A DNA stretch of 64,000 nt from Cynocephalus volans (Eukaryota > Chordata > Mammalia > Dermoptera > Cynocephalidae), in the NCBI RefSeq assembly GCF_027409185.1, contig NC_084469.1, positions 38,926,793 to 38,990,792 of the forward strand, in the 5' to 3' direction. Of the stretch, positions 37,386 through 51,544 are shown piece after piece. Every line of letters begins with the position of its first letter. Within the stretch, counting starts at the first letter, position 1. The notes under the pieces were generated by a model. The model did not search any database. It was given only the letters and a program-made list of their open reading frames with translations, and was not told the origin of the DNA. Both the position numbers and the translations under genes were made by a program.

Positions 37386-37700
37386 CTGAAACAAAAAAGT
37401 GAACAAATTTTATGAGAAACAAGGCACCCGTCAGCCAAAAAAGACAAAAGGTGTTTAGCCATTTCAGGACTTCATTAAACGCAAGGGGTCAAAAGGACAA
37501 GCAATTTAATGAACACAATAAAATCCTCACTGGGCTGCAGAAACAAACTTCCCTGGGCCATGAAACATATTCATAATGACGGCACTAAGGGAGCTTTCTT
37601 TATAGGAAGAAAATCTCCCTTTGATACATATATTCTCATTCTCATGGAAAACTATTAGGTTCTAGCTCTGTGACAGCCATGACCATGTCTGTCTTATCTA

Positions 37701-38735
<1,035 letters not shown>

Positions 38736-38736
38736 A

Positions 38737-38737
38737 A

Positions 38738-38807
<70 letters not shown>

Positions 38808-38862
38808 TACACACACACACATGCTCACACACACACACACATGCTCACACACACACAAAGTA
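38737..38862 (+). repeat. (CT)n then (CA)n microsatellite
   Basis: A long pure CT run (about 38,737-38,804) passes into interrupted CA repeats (ACACACACAC, CATGCTCACAC). Frames across it are artefacts. Confidence 0.95.
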
Positions 38863-39401
38863 CACACAGAGTACGAGTATAAAATATGCAAACAACTCTT
38901 TCCACCAGAGGCATAAAAGTGTATTCTTGCTATCCTCAGAGATAAGGTTAAGAGCCTCACTTTGCAAAGGAGTTAACTGAAGCCCAAAACATTTGACTGT
39001 GAATTTACCATATGATAAAAGACATGAAGGATTAAGCAGCGCCTTCCTATAAAACTCTCCCTTATCTCACATTCCAGGAGAAAGTGACTCCCCACACACC
39101 ACCCTAGAGGCTGCACTCTCAATTTCTCATTTCTGTATCCTATATTGGGCACATGAGCATGATAGCCCTAGCCAAGGACATAGGAACCACTGAGAGGCAT
39201 GATGCCTTTAAACTCTGGTTTCTAAAGAAAGATCATCAACCCACTAACATCCATGAGCAGGGGACAGAAAATACTGTCATGCAACAACTCTGATGCTTGC
39301 ATTTACGTATTTGGCAGCAGAATAATGGGATACCCTATTATTGGTACAGGGAACAACAGAAGTCCCCTAGGTCCACCTCCATTGCTCCTAGTACAGTACA
39401 T

Positions 39402-40327
39402 CTGTAGTGTTTTCTCATCATAAAGTTCCTTTGCCTAGTGTGCAGAAAAGAGATAACATTGTAGGCCTTAGATTTTATTTTCGGAAAGTCTTGCTGACAA
39501 TGTTGCCCTTGGCTGGTGCTGTTAGATTGAATTGTGTCCCCCGAAATCCATGTATTAGAAACTCAACCCCCACTGTGATAATGTTAAGGGGGTGGGAAAT
39601 CCTATTATGGTCATTGAAAAGTGGGGCCTTGAAGAGGTGATTAGATCATGAGGACCATGCCCTAGTAAGTGAATGGGTTAATAAGTTGATAGTTTAGTGG
39701 TGGTCATGGGTGTGGTTCCAACAGCTTTAAAAAGAGACTGTTTGAGGAGCTCACCCTCTCTCTCTGCTTCTGCCATCCACTATGTGACACCCTGCTTTGC
39801 TGTGAAGAGCCACCACCCACCAGCAAGGCTCTCACCAGACCTATTCTATAGACTTTGGACTTCTCAGCCTCCAGACTAATACAGCTGGTGTCTGGGAACC
39901 TGGGTTTTGGGAGGGTTCACACCACACTTAGTAACATGCCAGCTACACTGTTAGTGCTGAACACCTGCTTTCCTCCTGTAAGTCTGGAAGTTTGGTACAT
40001 GCTAGGTAGGGGATGCTTGTATGATTGGGTAGCAGTAAAAATCCTGGGTGCTGAGTCTGTGACGAGCTTCTCTGGGAGATGTTTCACATGTGTTGTCACA
40101 GCTCATTGCTGGAGAACTAGATGCATTCTGTGTGACTTCACTTGGAAAGGGCTCTCAAAACCCTGCCCCTGGTTCCTTTTGGACTGCTCCCCTGCACCTT
40201 CTCCCTTTGCTGATTTCCCTGTGTGTCCCTTTGTCATAACAAATCTCAGTCAAAAGTGTGACTGTATGCTGAGTCTTGTGAATCCTAATAGTGGGACCTA
40301 GGGGTGGTCTTGGGGACACCCGACACA
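39402..40327 (+). repeat. ERVL-type LTR, 5' copy, with a nested MaLR LTR
   Basis: The outer parts (39,402-39,526 and 39,887-40,327) align with the LTR at 42,844-43,395: GGTGTCTGGGAA, TTTTGGGAGGGTTC, GAGCT(T/C)CTCTGG, then the ending GGGGTGGTCTTGGGGACACC. It ends next to a possible tRNA-Leu primer-binding site. This is an old endogenous retrovirus relic without usable genes. Confidence 0.6.
39527..39886 (+). repeat. MaLR (MST/MLT1-like) solo LTR nested in the ERVL LTR
   Basis: It begins TGTTAGATTGAATTGTGTCC, contains GGTGATTAGATCATGAGGAC, and ends CCAGACTAATACA. Similar flanks, GCTGGTGC and GCTGGTGT, lie on either side, consistent with insertion into LTR sequence that continues at 39,887. Confidence 0.7.
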
Positions 40328-40904
40328 GTTGGCATCAGAAGTGGTATTTGCTTGACCTTGACTCACTGCAATTTGGCAAAAGCACTGTTTTGAAAAAGGG
40401 AGGATGAGGGGTAAGGGATGGTGAGACTTTGGCACCTGGGTGGCTGTGGAGTCATCCACGTTATGGAACAGCAGCTGAGCTACTGTCTGAGGGTTAAAAG
40501 TTGATGGAGGGAAAGATGACAGATCCAGTTCCAGGAGGGGGTGCGCTGGCCGTGCTGGCTGCTTCTGGCCATGCTGGCCAACTGAGAGAGAAAAGAGAGT
40601 GTGCCTGAGCCTGGGTGATGTGCTTGGTCTCTGGTTGCTCCACCAGGCAGGAGGAGAAAGGGCCCCCATGTTCCCAAAGGTGAGCTTGGAATGTGCAAAA
40701 AATGTTACAAATTTGCATTGCATTGGGAAGGGGGAAGAAAGCTAAAACGGTTCCCAGGGCTGGAGCAAAATTTTAGATAAAACAAAGGGAGAGGAAGGGG
40801 GCACTCCAGCCTCTTTTCAACCTGCCACTCATGCTGCCAGAGCCTCCTGACCAGCCAACATCTTCCCTGGCAGTTGTAATGTTATCCCTGAAATGCTGGA
40901 TTTA

Positions 40905-41215
40905 CTGCCAGGGGTTGGTTATGGGTTGCACTGTGTTCCCCCAGAAAGACATGTCTATGTCCTCACCCCTGGTACCTCTGAATGTGACCTTATTTTTAAT
41001 AGTGTCTTCACAGATGTAATCAAGTTAAGATGAGGTCATCAGGGTGGGCCCTAACCCAATATGACTGGTGTCCTTGTAAGATGCGGAAAATGCCACATGA
41101 AGACACAGACACTCGGGGAAGACAGCCGTGTGAAGATGGAGGCAGAGACTGGAATTATGCTGCCACAAGCAAAAGGACACGTGGGGCCACCAGAAACTCC
41201 AAGAGACAAGGGATG
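40905..41215 (+). repeat. MLT1-type MaLR LTR fragment
   Basis: GCACTGTGTTCCCCCAGAAA, GAATGTGACCTTATTTTTAA, GTAATCAAGTTAAGATGAGG and GACTGGTGTCCTTGTAAGAT follow the MLT1 order. The 3' third is missing. Confidence 0.8.
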
Positions 41216-41665
41216 CTACTGCACAAGCACATATGATGAAAAGGAAGAAAATGTCATACCCTCATGATTTTACAAATGCTGCAGGGATCATTCCAATCAG
41301 CAAAAATAAAGATGTCAGCAGGACACACTTCCTTGCCTTCTACCACTGGTGCCGGAAGGTCAGTCGTGACTTCTGTCACCTTCTGGCCTGAGTCATGGGG
41401 GATAAAAGTGTGGCCCAGTGATGAGGGGCCAGCCACTGGCAGGTCCAGATTCTGGACTCCTGGCCCCAAGCAACCCATCCTATGCACACCCTGGGAGCTA
41501 AAAAAAAAAAAAAAAAAAAAAAAAAATCAAAAAGCAGATTTCAAAACCCACTGGTGCATGCATTGGAATTTAAACTCTCAGTATGAGAAATAAGATTAGG
41601 TCTCCATAACTGACTTTTACCTATTGGAAGTTCAGGGAAAGGGAAACCAATGTTAAATAGAGGTT

Positions 41666-41765
41666 TTTTTTGTTTTTTGCTGGCTGGCTGGTACAGGGAT
41701 CCGAATCCTTGACTTTGATGTTATAACACCTTGCTCTAATCAACTAAGCTAACTGGTCAGCCCTG
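41666..41765 (-). mobile_element. tRNA-Ile-derived SINE monomer
   Basis: On the minus strand: GGGCTGACCAGTTAGCTTAG, a GTTATAACATCAAAGTCAAG core, GGATTCGGATCCCTGTACCA and an A-rich tail. The A and B box regions are recognisable. No target duplication is clear. Confidence 0.8.
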
Positions 41766-42843
41766 TCTGACCCTGCCATGTCTTGGCTCTGCTGCTGCAG
41801 AAGAAAGCCCCCAGTGTCTTAGGGAATTCTGAAGCCCCAGATCCTAACTGCCTGGACTTGACTTTCAGCCAAAACCTGACACTATCCAGTATGGCTTTTC
41901 TGCCTGAGTATGCACTGTGCTCACCTGAAAAAGCAGGTATAGGCTCAATGGACAGGACACTGACTTGGGGGAAACTGCAGATTTAGAACACTCCCCTGTA
42001 AGACCCTAAGACATCATGGGTGCTGGTTGGACTGAGTCACTTGCAGTTGCCCCAGTGAACGCCTTGCTTGCTCTTTGATGGAACTATTCCCTCTTCCTAC
42101 AAGGGATCGCCTGTGCCAACTCTCCAAGCTGCCCTGAGCACTATCAATCCTGACTGGCTGCTGAGCCTCCCATCACCCGACAGTGCTGAGACAGCAGCAG
42201 GCAGCCCCAGTTCTTGCACCTTCCACGCAGAATACCTCCGTCGCCCATACTGGTGAGGTGGATGAGCTGGTGTCACGGACATGCAGAACAATCTGAAACC
42301 CATGCCTTGGGCTGTGCCTCTGTAGCCAAGGACTGAACCGAATTATTTGGTCTCTACTGAGAACCCTAGGGTAGGGAGCCTACAGGAAGAGGCTACAATG
42401 GGGGCCCTGTTAGCTCGACTGCCTGACCCCTGTAAGTCCCACTTGGGATGCTCCAGCTTTGTAAACTCTATGTTTTGGGGGACTATGTGTGCCCTCCGGA
42501 GTGGGAGTTCTTTGCATGTGCGCTGATGCACCCTCTCATCCCTGGAAGACGTTCAGGTCAGTTCAACTTACTGGGTTGAGCTCTGCTGTGCAGGACTTAA
42601 TGCCTTCATTTAGTAAAAAATAATAATACAAAGCAGGGAAAAAGAGTAATTCAGAAGCTGAAGAAACCAACTGGCTTTCCAAGACCTCTGTGATTAGTGG
42701 GATTTGCTTTAACTGGCTAAGTCCAGGACCCCTAAAGGCATAACCGAGATGAGCACTAGAGTTTGGTCTCATTTGTTTTCACAGGGTCCTCTGATAACAA
42801 TTTTGCTGTAAGATGCCTGTCCAAGGGCCTGGGGGTGAACTCT

Positions 42844-43395
42844 GTAGGAACATGTTAACCCTGCAGGCCTGAGAGCCCTTATCCTAGAAAGTCCTGCTTG
42901 TAAGGTTGGCCCTTGACTGGTGTCTGGGAAGTTGCATTTTGGGAGGGTTCCCATCCACGATAGGAGTTGCTCGCTGTGCCAAAACAGTTTATGCAAATAT
43001 TATGGTTTATGCTGAAGACCTGTTTTCTTCCCGAGAGTCTGAAATCTTGGCAGATGCCAGGCATGGGTGCCTATGTGACCAGCCCCCAGTAAAAAACCCT
43101 AGCAGTTGAGTCTCTGATGAGCTCCTCTGGTTGACATTTTGCACATGTTGCCATGACTTGTTGTTGGGAGGATTAAGCACATCCTGTGTGTCTCCACCGG
43201 GAGAGGACACTGAAGGTGTGTGGCTGCCTCGGGACCTGGCCCCATGAGCCATCCCCTCTGCTGGTTTTGTTCTGGGGCCTTTCAATGTCATCAGTCACAG
43301 CCATGAGTACATTACGTGCTGAGCCCTGGGTGTCTTCCTAGTGGATCTTTAAAACCAGGGGTGGCCTTGGACTTTTCACACACATAGTTTGACAC
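42844..43395 (+). repeat. ERVL-type LTR, 3' copy
   Basis: Bases 42,870-43,370 align segment by segment with the 5' copy near 39.4-40.3 kb (AAAGTCCTGCTTGTAAGGTT, ACTGGTGTCTGGGAAGTTGC, GATGAGCTCCTCTGGTTGAC, TGCTGAGCCCTGGGTGTC). The two copies have diverged strongly, so the insertion is old. Confidence 0.55.
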
Positions 43396-43429
43396 CATCC
43401 AGTGCTATTACACTCTTTACGATGTTAAT

Positions 43430-43560
43430 TTTTTAAATGTGCCATTCATCGAACACTCAAAATATGATAAAGGTTTTGCAAAGAGCTTTACATACATTAG
43501 CTTTTATATTCTTATAAGTCTGAAAAACAGACATTAAAATTGGTTTCCAGCAGAGGAACT
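43430..43560 (+). repeat. MIR-like fragment
   Basis: TTTGCAAAGAGCTTTACATA and a CTTATAAGTCTGAAAAACAGA segment recall MIR. The following 400 bases (43,560-43,980) hold nothing recognised. Confidence 0.45.
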
Positions 43561-43996
43561 GCAGAAACAGAATTAATACAATGCTGAATCTAACATCACC
43601 CAGTTGGAATGTTCCAGGTCAGTTCCTCCTCAAAGCCTAAACTAACACCTGCATGCCTTTTACATATGCCTCAAGTCCTGCAGCAGTAATGACTGTTATC
43701 TCCCAAGGTGGTGGGCAGAGAAGCAGATGGAGAGCAGGCAAAGGAGACATCCTCTCCATTCTTACATCCTCAGCTGCTTCTCTTGGCAAAGCTCTGTGTC
43801 CTATGCATGACTGCTGTGATTAAGGACCTTACCTCTGGCTCCTTCATTCAGTAAAATTCATTTTTACAGTTACATACATCCTAGTATATGCAGGCTCTAG
43901 GGCTATAACACTGAATAAAATGGAAAAATTCTGAACTGCATGGACCTTAAATTCTTTTGGAGAACAACAAACAAGCAAGTCAAATACAAGTACTAC

Positions 43997-44104
43997 GCAG
44001 GTTGGCTGGTTAGCTCAGATGGTTAGAATGCAGTGTTACAATGCCAAGTTCAAGTGTTCGGGTCCCTGTACCAGCCAGCCACAAAAGAAACCCCACAAAA
44101 CCAA
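43997..44104 (+). mobile_element. tRNA-Ile-derived SINE monomer
   Basis: GGTTGGCTGGTTAGCTCAGA at the head, a GTTACAATGCCAAGTTCAAG core, and CGGGTCCCTGTACCAGCCAG at the B-box end. The flanks CAAATACAAGTACTAC (43981-43996) and CAAATATAAATACTAC (44105-44120) are a 16-bp duplication with two differences. Confidence 0.88.
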
Positions 44105-44153
44105 CAAATATAAATACTACAGAAAATGTGGCATACCAAGAGGAATACAAAGG

Positions 44154-44154
<1 letters not shown>

Positions 44155-44195
<41 letters not shown>
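44155..44195 (+). repeat. (CA)n microsatellite
   Basis: About 20 uninterrupted CA units directly before the DNA transposon. Confidence 0.95.
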
Positions 44196-44198
<3 letters not shown>

Positions 44199-44200
44199 CA

Positions 44201-45567
44201 TACAGTCATGCACCACATAATAATGTCTAGGACAACAACAAACTGCATATATGACGGTGGTCCCGTAAGATTATAATGAAGGTGAAAATTTTCCTGTCGT
44301 CGAATGACATCACAGCACAAGGCTTTACTCATGTGTCTGTGGTGATGCTGATGTAAACAAACCTACTAAGCAAACCGACTGCACTGCCAGTGGTATTAAA
44401 TTATAGCAAGTGCAATCATGTACAGTACATAGTACCTGACAATGATAATAAACGACTTTGTTATCGGTTTATGTATTTACTACACTATGCTTTTTATCAT
44501 TATTTTAGAGTCTACTCCTTCTACTTATACAAAAAGTTAACCATAAATCAGCCTCAGGCAGGTCCTTCAGGAGGCATTCCAGGAGAAGGCACTGTCATCA
44601 CAGGAGAGGACTGCTCCATGTGTATTAACATCTTAAAGACTTTCCAGTGGACAGTTGTGGAAGGTGAGACACAGTGACGCTGATGATCCTGATCCTGTGC
44701 AAGCCAAGGCTAACATGTGTGTTTGTGTCTTAGCTTTCAATAAAAAGTTTTAAAAAGTAAAAGAAAAAAATTAATAGAAAAAAGCTTATAGAATAAGGAT
44801 ATAAATAAAGAAAATATTTTTGTACAGCTGTACAGTATGTCTGTTTTAAGCTAAATGTTATTATGAAAGTCAAACAGTTAAAAATATTAAGGGGCTGGCC
44901 AGTTGGCTCAGGTGGTTAGAGCACGACCTTATAACACCAAGGTAAAGGGTTCAGTTCCCCTTACTGGCCGGCCACCAAAAAAAAAAAAAAAAAAAAAAAA
45001 GAAGTAGTAAATACAATAAAATAAAAATATTAAGAAGTTTATCAAGTAAAAAAGTTACAGTAAGCTAAGGTGAATTTATTACTGAATTTATTATATTTTT
45101 TTGAGTTTAGTGTAGCCTAAGTGTGCAGTGTTTACAGAGTCTGCAGTGTGCACAGTGTGTGCAGAGATGTCCTCAGCCTTCACACTCATTCACCACTCAC
45201 TCACTAACTCACCCGGACAAGCTTCCAGTCCTTCCAGTCCTGCAAGCTCCATGCAAGGTAAGTGCCCTATGCAGGTGTGCCATTTTTTATCTTTTATACT
45301 GTATTTTTACTACACCTTTTCTATGTTTAGATACATTTATATACACGAATGCATATGATTGCATTATAATTGCCTACCATATTTAGGACAGTAGCACACT
45401 GTACAGGTTTGTAGCCTAGAGCAACCAGGCTGTACCATGTGACCTAGCTGTGTAACAGGCTATGCCGTCAAGGTTTTTTAAGTATGCTCTGTGATTTTCC
45501 CCCAATGACGAGATTGCCTAATGACCCATTTCTTAGGAAATATCCATCATTAAGCAATGCATGACTG
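44201..45567. mobile_element. Tigger/pogo-like DNA transposon remnant with TA target site
   Basis: The ends are inverted: CAGTCATGCACCACATAAT on the left and, in complement, CAGTCATGCATTGCTTAAT on the right. TA dinucleotides flank both (44199-44200, 45568-45569). The interior has poly-pyrimidine and AT-rich stretches typical of the non-autonomous internal-deletion derivatives and no transposase frame. A SINE at 44891-45022 is nested inside. Naming to subfamily needs a library search. Confidence 0.75.
44891..45022 (+). mobile_element. tRNA-Ile-derived SINE monomer nested in the DNA transposon
   Basis: GGGGCTGGCCAGTTGGCTCA, a CTTATAACACCAAGGTAAAG core, GGGTTCAGTTCCCCTTACTG, then a long A tail. 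The 11-bp duplication AAAAATATTAA lies at 44880-44890 and 45023-45033. Confidence 0.9.
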
Positions 45568-45569
45568 TA

Positions 45570-47330
45570 TACATACAAATTCTTATGTCTCTGTGTTTGT
45601 GTGTGAATAACTGCTTGCAGGGCAGAGTAAAGGAGAACAGTAAAGTAACCATTTGAGAAAACACGTAAATTAGTACCTAAATTGTTTTTAAAAAAAAAAT
45701 ATATATATATATGTGACAACACATATGTGTGTATAACTACATATAATCGTATCACTAAATATATCATAATTCGTATATCATAATTCCTATAATATATGAG
45801 TGATATATATGAATCATATAACTCAGGATGTTGGTTACAAGTGGAGAGCGAGAGGCCTCCCACTGGGGTTCATTTCAAATGGGGTGTACATTGTGAAAGC
45901 TTGTTCTACATTTAAGGCTGGCTTTCAATTCAGAGGATTACTTTTTAATATTTCTGTTATTTGTACATATGTCATATGCATTTTTCTGCATCAATGCTAT
46001 ATTTTACAATAGAAAAGTCTAAAATCAATTCATATGATTTATCTGTAATCATCTGAAGAGTTGCTAAAAACCATTTTATAATATTTAACAGGGAGACATT
46101 AAAAAAGAAAAAAGCTCTTACCATTGGGGAATAGGTGATAATGTACAAAACCAGATAAAGGACAAAATGATAAAAGAATGTTCAAAGAACAAAGAACATA
46201 TAAATTGTGTGAAGTTCACTGTCTTCTCCAAAACAATCAGGTACAAGTCGAGTATGCCCAGCGCCTCACTCCTGGTCACCATCATGCAGGATCCAGTCCA
46301 GCACCACCAGCAACGAACAAACAAACGAGAACTATAAAAGAAAATCTGTGTTTTTAGAAAGCAGAACTCAGTGCTACCAACATTTCAACTCTCTCAAAAG
46401 AGACCTACGGTCTTTTAAAAATACCATTAAATCCCTGCACCAGTTTTTTGTTTTTTTTTTAAGGACTTGACAAATATTGATTTTACAAACCTAATAGGAA
46501 GAACAAATGTCCAAAAATAGCCAAAATGTTCTGAAGAATAAGGTGGGGGCTTGCTTAACACTCAGTAAGCATAGTAAGAGTAGAGTAATGCAGATGTCAG
46601 GTGTCAGCAGAGGAATGGTCAACAGCACCAGCGGAAAGGAAGGGAGTCTGGAAGCAGGCCACAGGCTGGGGACATCTGATTAATGGCAGGGCAGGCATTG
46701 CAGAGAAGTCCCAGAAATGTCAGATGCCTGAATACATGGGACCGAACAAATTATCTAAATAAGAAAAATGTCTTCTCTGTCCAGCTATTTCACGGACAAC
46801 AATGAATTTATCACACATTTAAGCAAAAAATATTGTAGATCGTGAGAAACAGACCAGATTATCCATTGCCACAAATTCTTCACCTGGCCAAGAACAGTGG
46901 ATATTCTGGTGAATCTTTATAATTCACCAATTTATCTACTCACATTCTTCTGGAGATGTATTCCATTTTCTATAACCATCCTGTAAGGAAGGTTTTCTCT
47001 ATTTCTCTTAGATTCTTTTCCCCAGTGGCATTTTCAAGGCTAAACGGGGGAATTCCATTTCTAAGCACTCGAAAGAAAAGAAGACCTGACAAACTCACCA
47101 CACACTCTCCAGGACGAAAAGAAAGAAAAAAAGAAAAAGTAAAGAGAAGTGTTTAAGCAACAGAATGTACCACCAGAACTTTTTTTTCTGAGATTCACAC
47201 CATTGGAAATATTTTATCTTATCCTTCAAGCTCTGTTAATTAAATGTATATTATTATATTATAATTAGTATAATTAAATGTATGTTATAATTACTGAAAA
47301 ACCAAGGCTCCGGTAAGTGACTAAATCTTT
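45570..47330. other. AT-rich intergenic stretch, nothing recognised
   Basis: It includes an (AT)n patch near 45,700 and many short A/T runs. Short frames have no supportable meaning. No exon of the neighbouring REEP6 copy is seen here. Confidence 0.45.
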
Positions 47331-47599
47331 TCACAGTGACAAATCCACGGAGGGGCCATGGGAAACCTACTCAAGGGCCAAGTCCGGCCATCCTACCACC
47401 AGGGACATCTGCACCGCACCTGCTCATTGTCCCCTGAACAAAGGACACTGGCTTGTGTCCCCGATGGGTGTCTGAAGTGCATTTTGCTTTTCGGGCAGAT
47501 ACACTCCCTCTCGGGTTTGGGTTTCTCTGATCTCTTCGGTTCGGTGAGAAGCCAGGGACCAGGAATCATGTCCGTCTGTCCCCCTTACTACCAGCATCC

Positions 47600-48720
47600 T
47601 GTAGGTCAGAGGACACCACCCACCATCGTGTCTCCAGGAAGGAAAACTGGGATTCGGGGAGGAACAGCTCAGAGTCGAGAGAGGGGCCTGAGGGGTCCCT
47701 CCCGCCCCAGGGCACGGGACAGGTCTTCTGACACCGCCCCCCGCAACAAGCTGTCCCGTGGGAGGGGCGCGTCCAGCGGTGTCCCCAGATCGAGGGCAGC
47801 TGGGGGGCGTCTCGGGCCGTCCCGGGCAGATCTGAAACCCAGGAGGGTGGGCTGAGAACGCAGGTCACTCCCAGGACCCTCGACCCGAAGCGCTTCCGCT
47901 AAGACATCCGTCCCCAGGGAAGACGCTGCGAGGACAGGCGCAGAGACTTCGCACGGGGGACTCCGGGGGTCGCTCTCCGCGTCCTGCTCCCGTGAAACGT
48001 TCAGGCGGGACACAGGTCCTTCACAGAGAGACGCGCGTTGTCGCTCCGCTCACCGATAGTCACCGATAGGCGCGGCCGGCGACGGGAGAGCAAGCGTCAC
48101 CGCGGACGCTGCGCGCGCGGCGGGGCCAGTGCGCGGGGCTGCGGCGAGCTCGAGCTGCCAGCCCCGGGCCCGCCGGTGCTAGGGGCGGCTTGCGCCAGCG
48201 CTTCGAGCACTTTCTGGAACAGAGCAACTTGGCCACCGAAGCTCTCGGGGCGCTCGAAGTCAGGAGCGGTGTCGACAGGCGCTCTCTTGCCCCGGATGAG
48301 CCGTCCGCGGGGCGCTCGCCCCATTTCGCCGACAGGCACACTGAGGCTCGGACCTGCCCCGCCTCGGGCGTGCCCCGGCGGTGGGTCCGGTCCGGGTGGA
48401 GGACGCGTCCCACAGCCCAGCGGGGAGACCGAGACCCCCCGGGATGGGGTCTTGGACCAGGATCCCCGGCTGCCCGCGACCCTGACGCTTGGGCAGGGCC
48501 ACCCCCTCAGCAGCCCAGGTCCAGCCGTCCTCTGCCCTCTCCCTGGGGCCCTGGGCGCCCACCAGACTCAAGTCAGGCTCTTCCAGTTGCCCGAGGCCCC
48601 GGGGGGTGTGGGGAGACGGGGCGGCACGGCTGCCAGCGTCCTGCGTGTCTGCAGCCCGCGTGGACTGCAGCCCGGCAGCAAGAGTCGAGCTCGTCCTGTT
48701 TTTCCCAGGAGGCCAGGAGG
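47600..48720 (+). promoter_or_regulatory. CpG island over the first exon of the REEP6 copy
   Basis: GC content and CpG frequency jump here (for example GACGCTGCGCGCGCGGCG near 48,105). In position and extent it is the promoter/first-exon island of REEP6. That CpGs persist while the coding frame is dead suggests either a young duplication or continued lack of germline methylation. Long frames on both strands are artefacts. Confidence 0.7.
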
Positions 48721-49479
48721 GCAACCGACCGGCCTGGGAGGTGTCCAGGACCCTCCCATGTTTCCCCTGCAGGGGACACTCCTCTTGGCCTGCCCTCTCC
48801 CCTTCCCCTGGCTCAGGAGCTTTGTGTCACTGTGCCTAAATATTTGTGGAGTTGAGGTGCGCTGTTTGACAGCTGTGACGGGGTACTGGGGGTTGGACTG
48901 GGTCCACGGAGCGGGGGATTCAGGCATCCCTGATGGGAGCTCCGTTCCAGTTCCTCTGTTCCTCTCCGTCTTGGGTGGCCCCTAGGACATTCCCAAAACT
49001 CAGTCTACGGAGCGCTTGTAAGCGCTCCGTAAGTGCCTCCCCCCCCCACCCCCTTTTTATGGTGCTCTGAGGCCCACTGGCTCTGTCACCTCTTCCAGGA
49101 AGCCCACCAGGAACGAATCACAGAACACTTTGTCTGGACTCTGGGGGAGGTCTGGGTGGAGGGCAGTGCCACGTGTTTTGAGCATCTTGGGTGTGCAGAT
49201 TCTGGGAGTCCGTTTCTTTTCATTTTCCCGCCAGCTGGGGGATCCCCATGCCAGGCGATCTGAGCCCCCCCACCCCAGGTCCTGATGTCCAAGGTCATCT
49301 TCATTGCTGAGGCTGCAGAAAAAGGGATTTGGGGGAGGAATACCTGGAAGAGCCCCTCGTCCCCCACTAGTGTGTCCCAGGAAGGGGTGTCATTCCTCAA
49401 TCCCGTCGTTGAGGTGTGGGAACCCTTGGACCCCACCTATGCCAAATCGCCAAATCCCACGCCCCCAGGTAACAGATGA

Positions 49480-49960
49480 GGAAACTCAGAGGATGCTGTG
49501 ACCGGGAAGGTCGCACTGCCTCCTAAGGCCAGTAGGGGGGGGCTCCCACTCCTGACTGACCTTGAGGATAATGACTAATGCAGATGGAGGGAAGGTGGGG
49601 GACTTGTGGCTCTGCCTTTTGGTCTAAGAGTGGCCCCTATCTCTCTGCAGATAGCCTCGGAGGAGGAGGGAGGCTGTCCAAGCTCTCTGGGCCCAGAGGT
49701 TCCCTGGTGACCTTGGGCACTGACACCCCCCCCACCCCACCCCCCAGACTCAGTTTTTCAGTTTTGTTCTGGCGCTTGAATGAGATAAGGCAGGGGACAC
49801 ACAGAGCCTGGCACACAATAAGCACTTAGTAAATGCAGCAGCTATCATTCTTTCACAGTCAGGTTCAGGATTGTGGCTGAGCTCCTGCCCCCCACCCCCA
49901 CCCCCATTGCCGGGAGCGTGTTTTAGTGGCCAGAAGTCACTCAATAAATGTCTAGAAAGG
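49480..49960 (+). repeat. MIR fragments in REEP6 pseudogene intron 1
   Basis: AACAGATGAGGAAACTCAGA near 49,470 and GAGCCTGGCACACAATAAGC with CACTTAGTAAATG near 49,805 are MIR/L2-type signatures. The rest of the intron (48.3-50.48 kb) is GC-rich unique DNA. Confidence 0.5.
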
Positions 49961-50612
49961 AGATCTCTGTTGAGTCGTATTTAGCTAACCCCAAGCAACC
50001 ATATGAGGCAGTGGAAATGCTGCTGCCTTTCCCAGCTCGCCCAGACCCCAGTCTTAATGACAGCAGGGCCTCGCTTTTAGGTTTCCCTCCCAGCAGTTAT
50101 ATTCAAACACCATGCTCTTGTTCCCAGCCCCTCCCATAGGGCATGGAATGAGATGGTTATAATCGTAGATAATCACTTGTTCACTCAACAAACGTTTATT
50201 GGGCAGCTGCTCTGTAGCCACACCTGCTTGCTACAGCCCCAAGTCAAGGTCCCTGCCTGTCCTTGGGGAGCTTTCAGCCCATGGGGGAGAGGGACAAGGG
50301 ACTCAGGGTTCCCACGAGGGATGCACAGGTGCTGCAGGGGTAACTGACACGTACTGGGTGTCACTGAGGCTTCCGGAAGGAGGTGATGGTCATAGACTGC
50401 ATCGGCCAAGAGGAGGCCGGGCGCCACAGTGGGGGAACCAAGGCTGCTCAGGTCCCCACCCACCCCTGCTCTCTCCTGTAGGAGCTGTCACTCTATTAAG
50501 CCTGTGTCTGCTGTTTGGTTATGGGGAGTCTCTACTCTTCAATCTAATCAGCTTTGTTTACCCTGCAATGCTCCACATGGGCGCCGGGCAGAGCTCCCAG
50601 GGCCGTCCCTGA

Positions 50613-51533
<921 letters not shown>

Positions 51534-51544
51534 TAACACCCCGG

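Larger units (their letters stand above)
40328..42843 (+). repeat. Internal remnant between two ERVL-type LTRs
   Basis: It opens TTGGCATCAGAAGTGGTATT, which resembles the primer-binding site complementary to tRNA-Leu used by ERVL elements. The remaining 2.5 kb has no recognisable gag or pol domains and is interrupted by an MLT1 LTR part (40,905-41,215), a 26-base A run at 41,501 and a SINE. The provirus assignment rests on LTR pairing and the binding site only. Confidence 0.45.
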
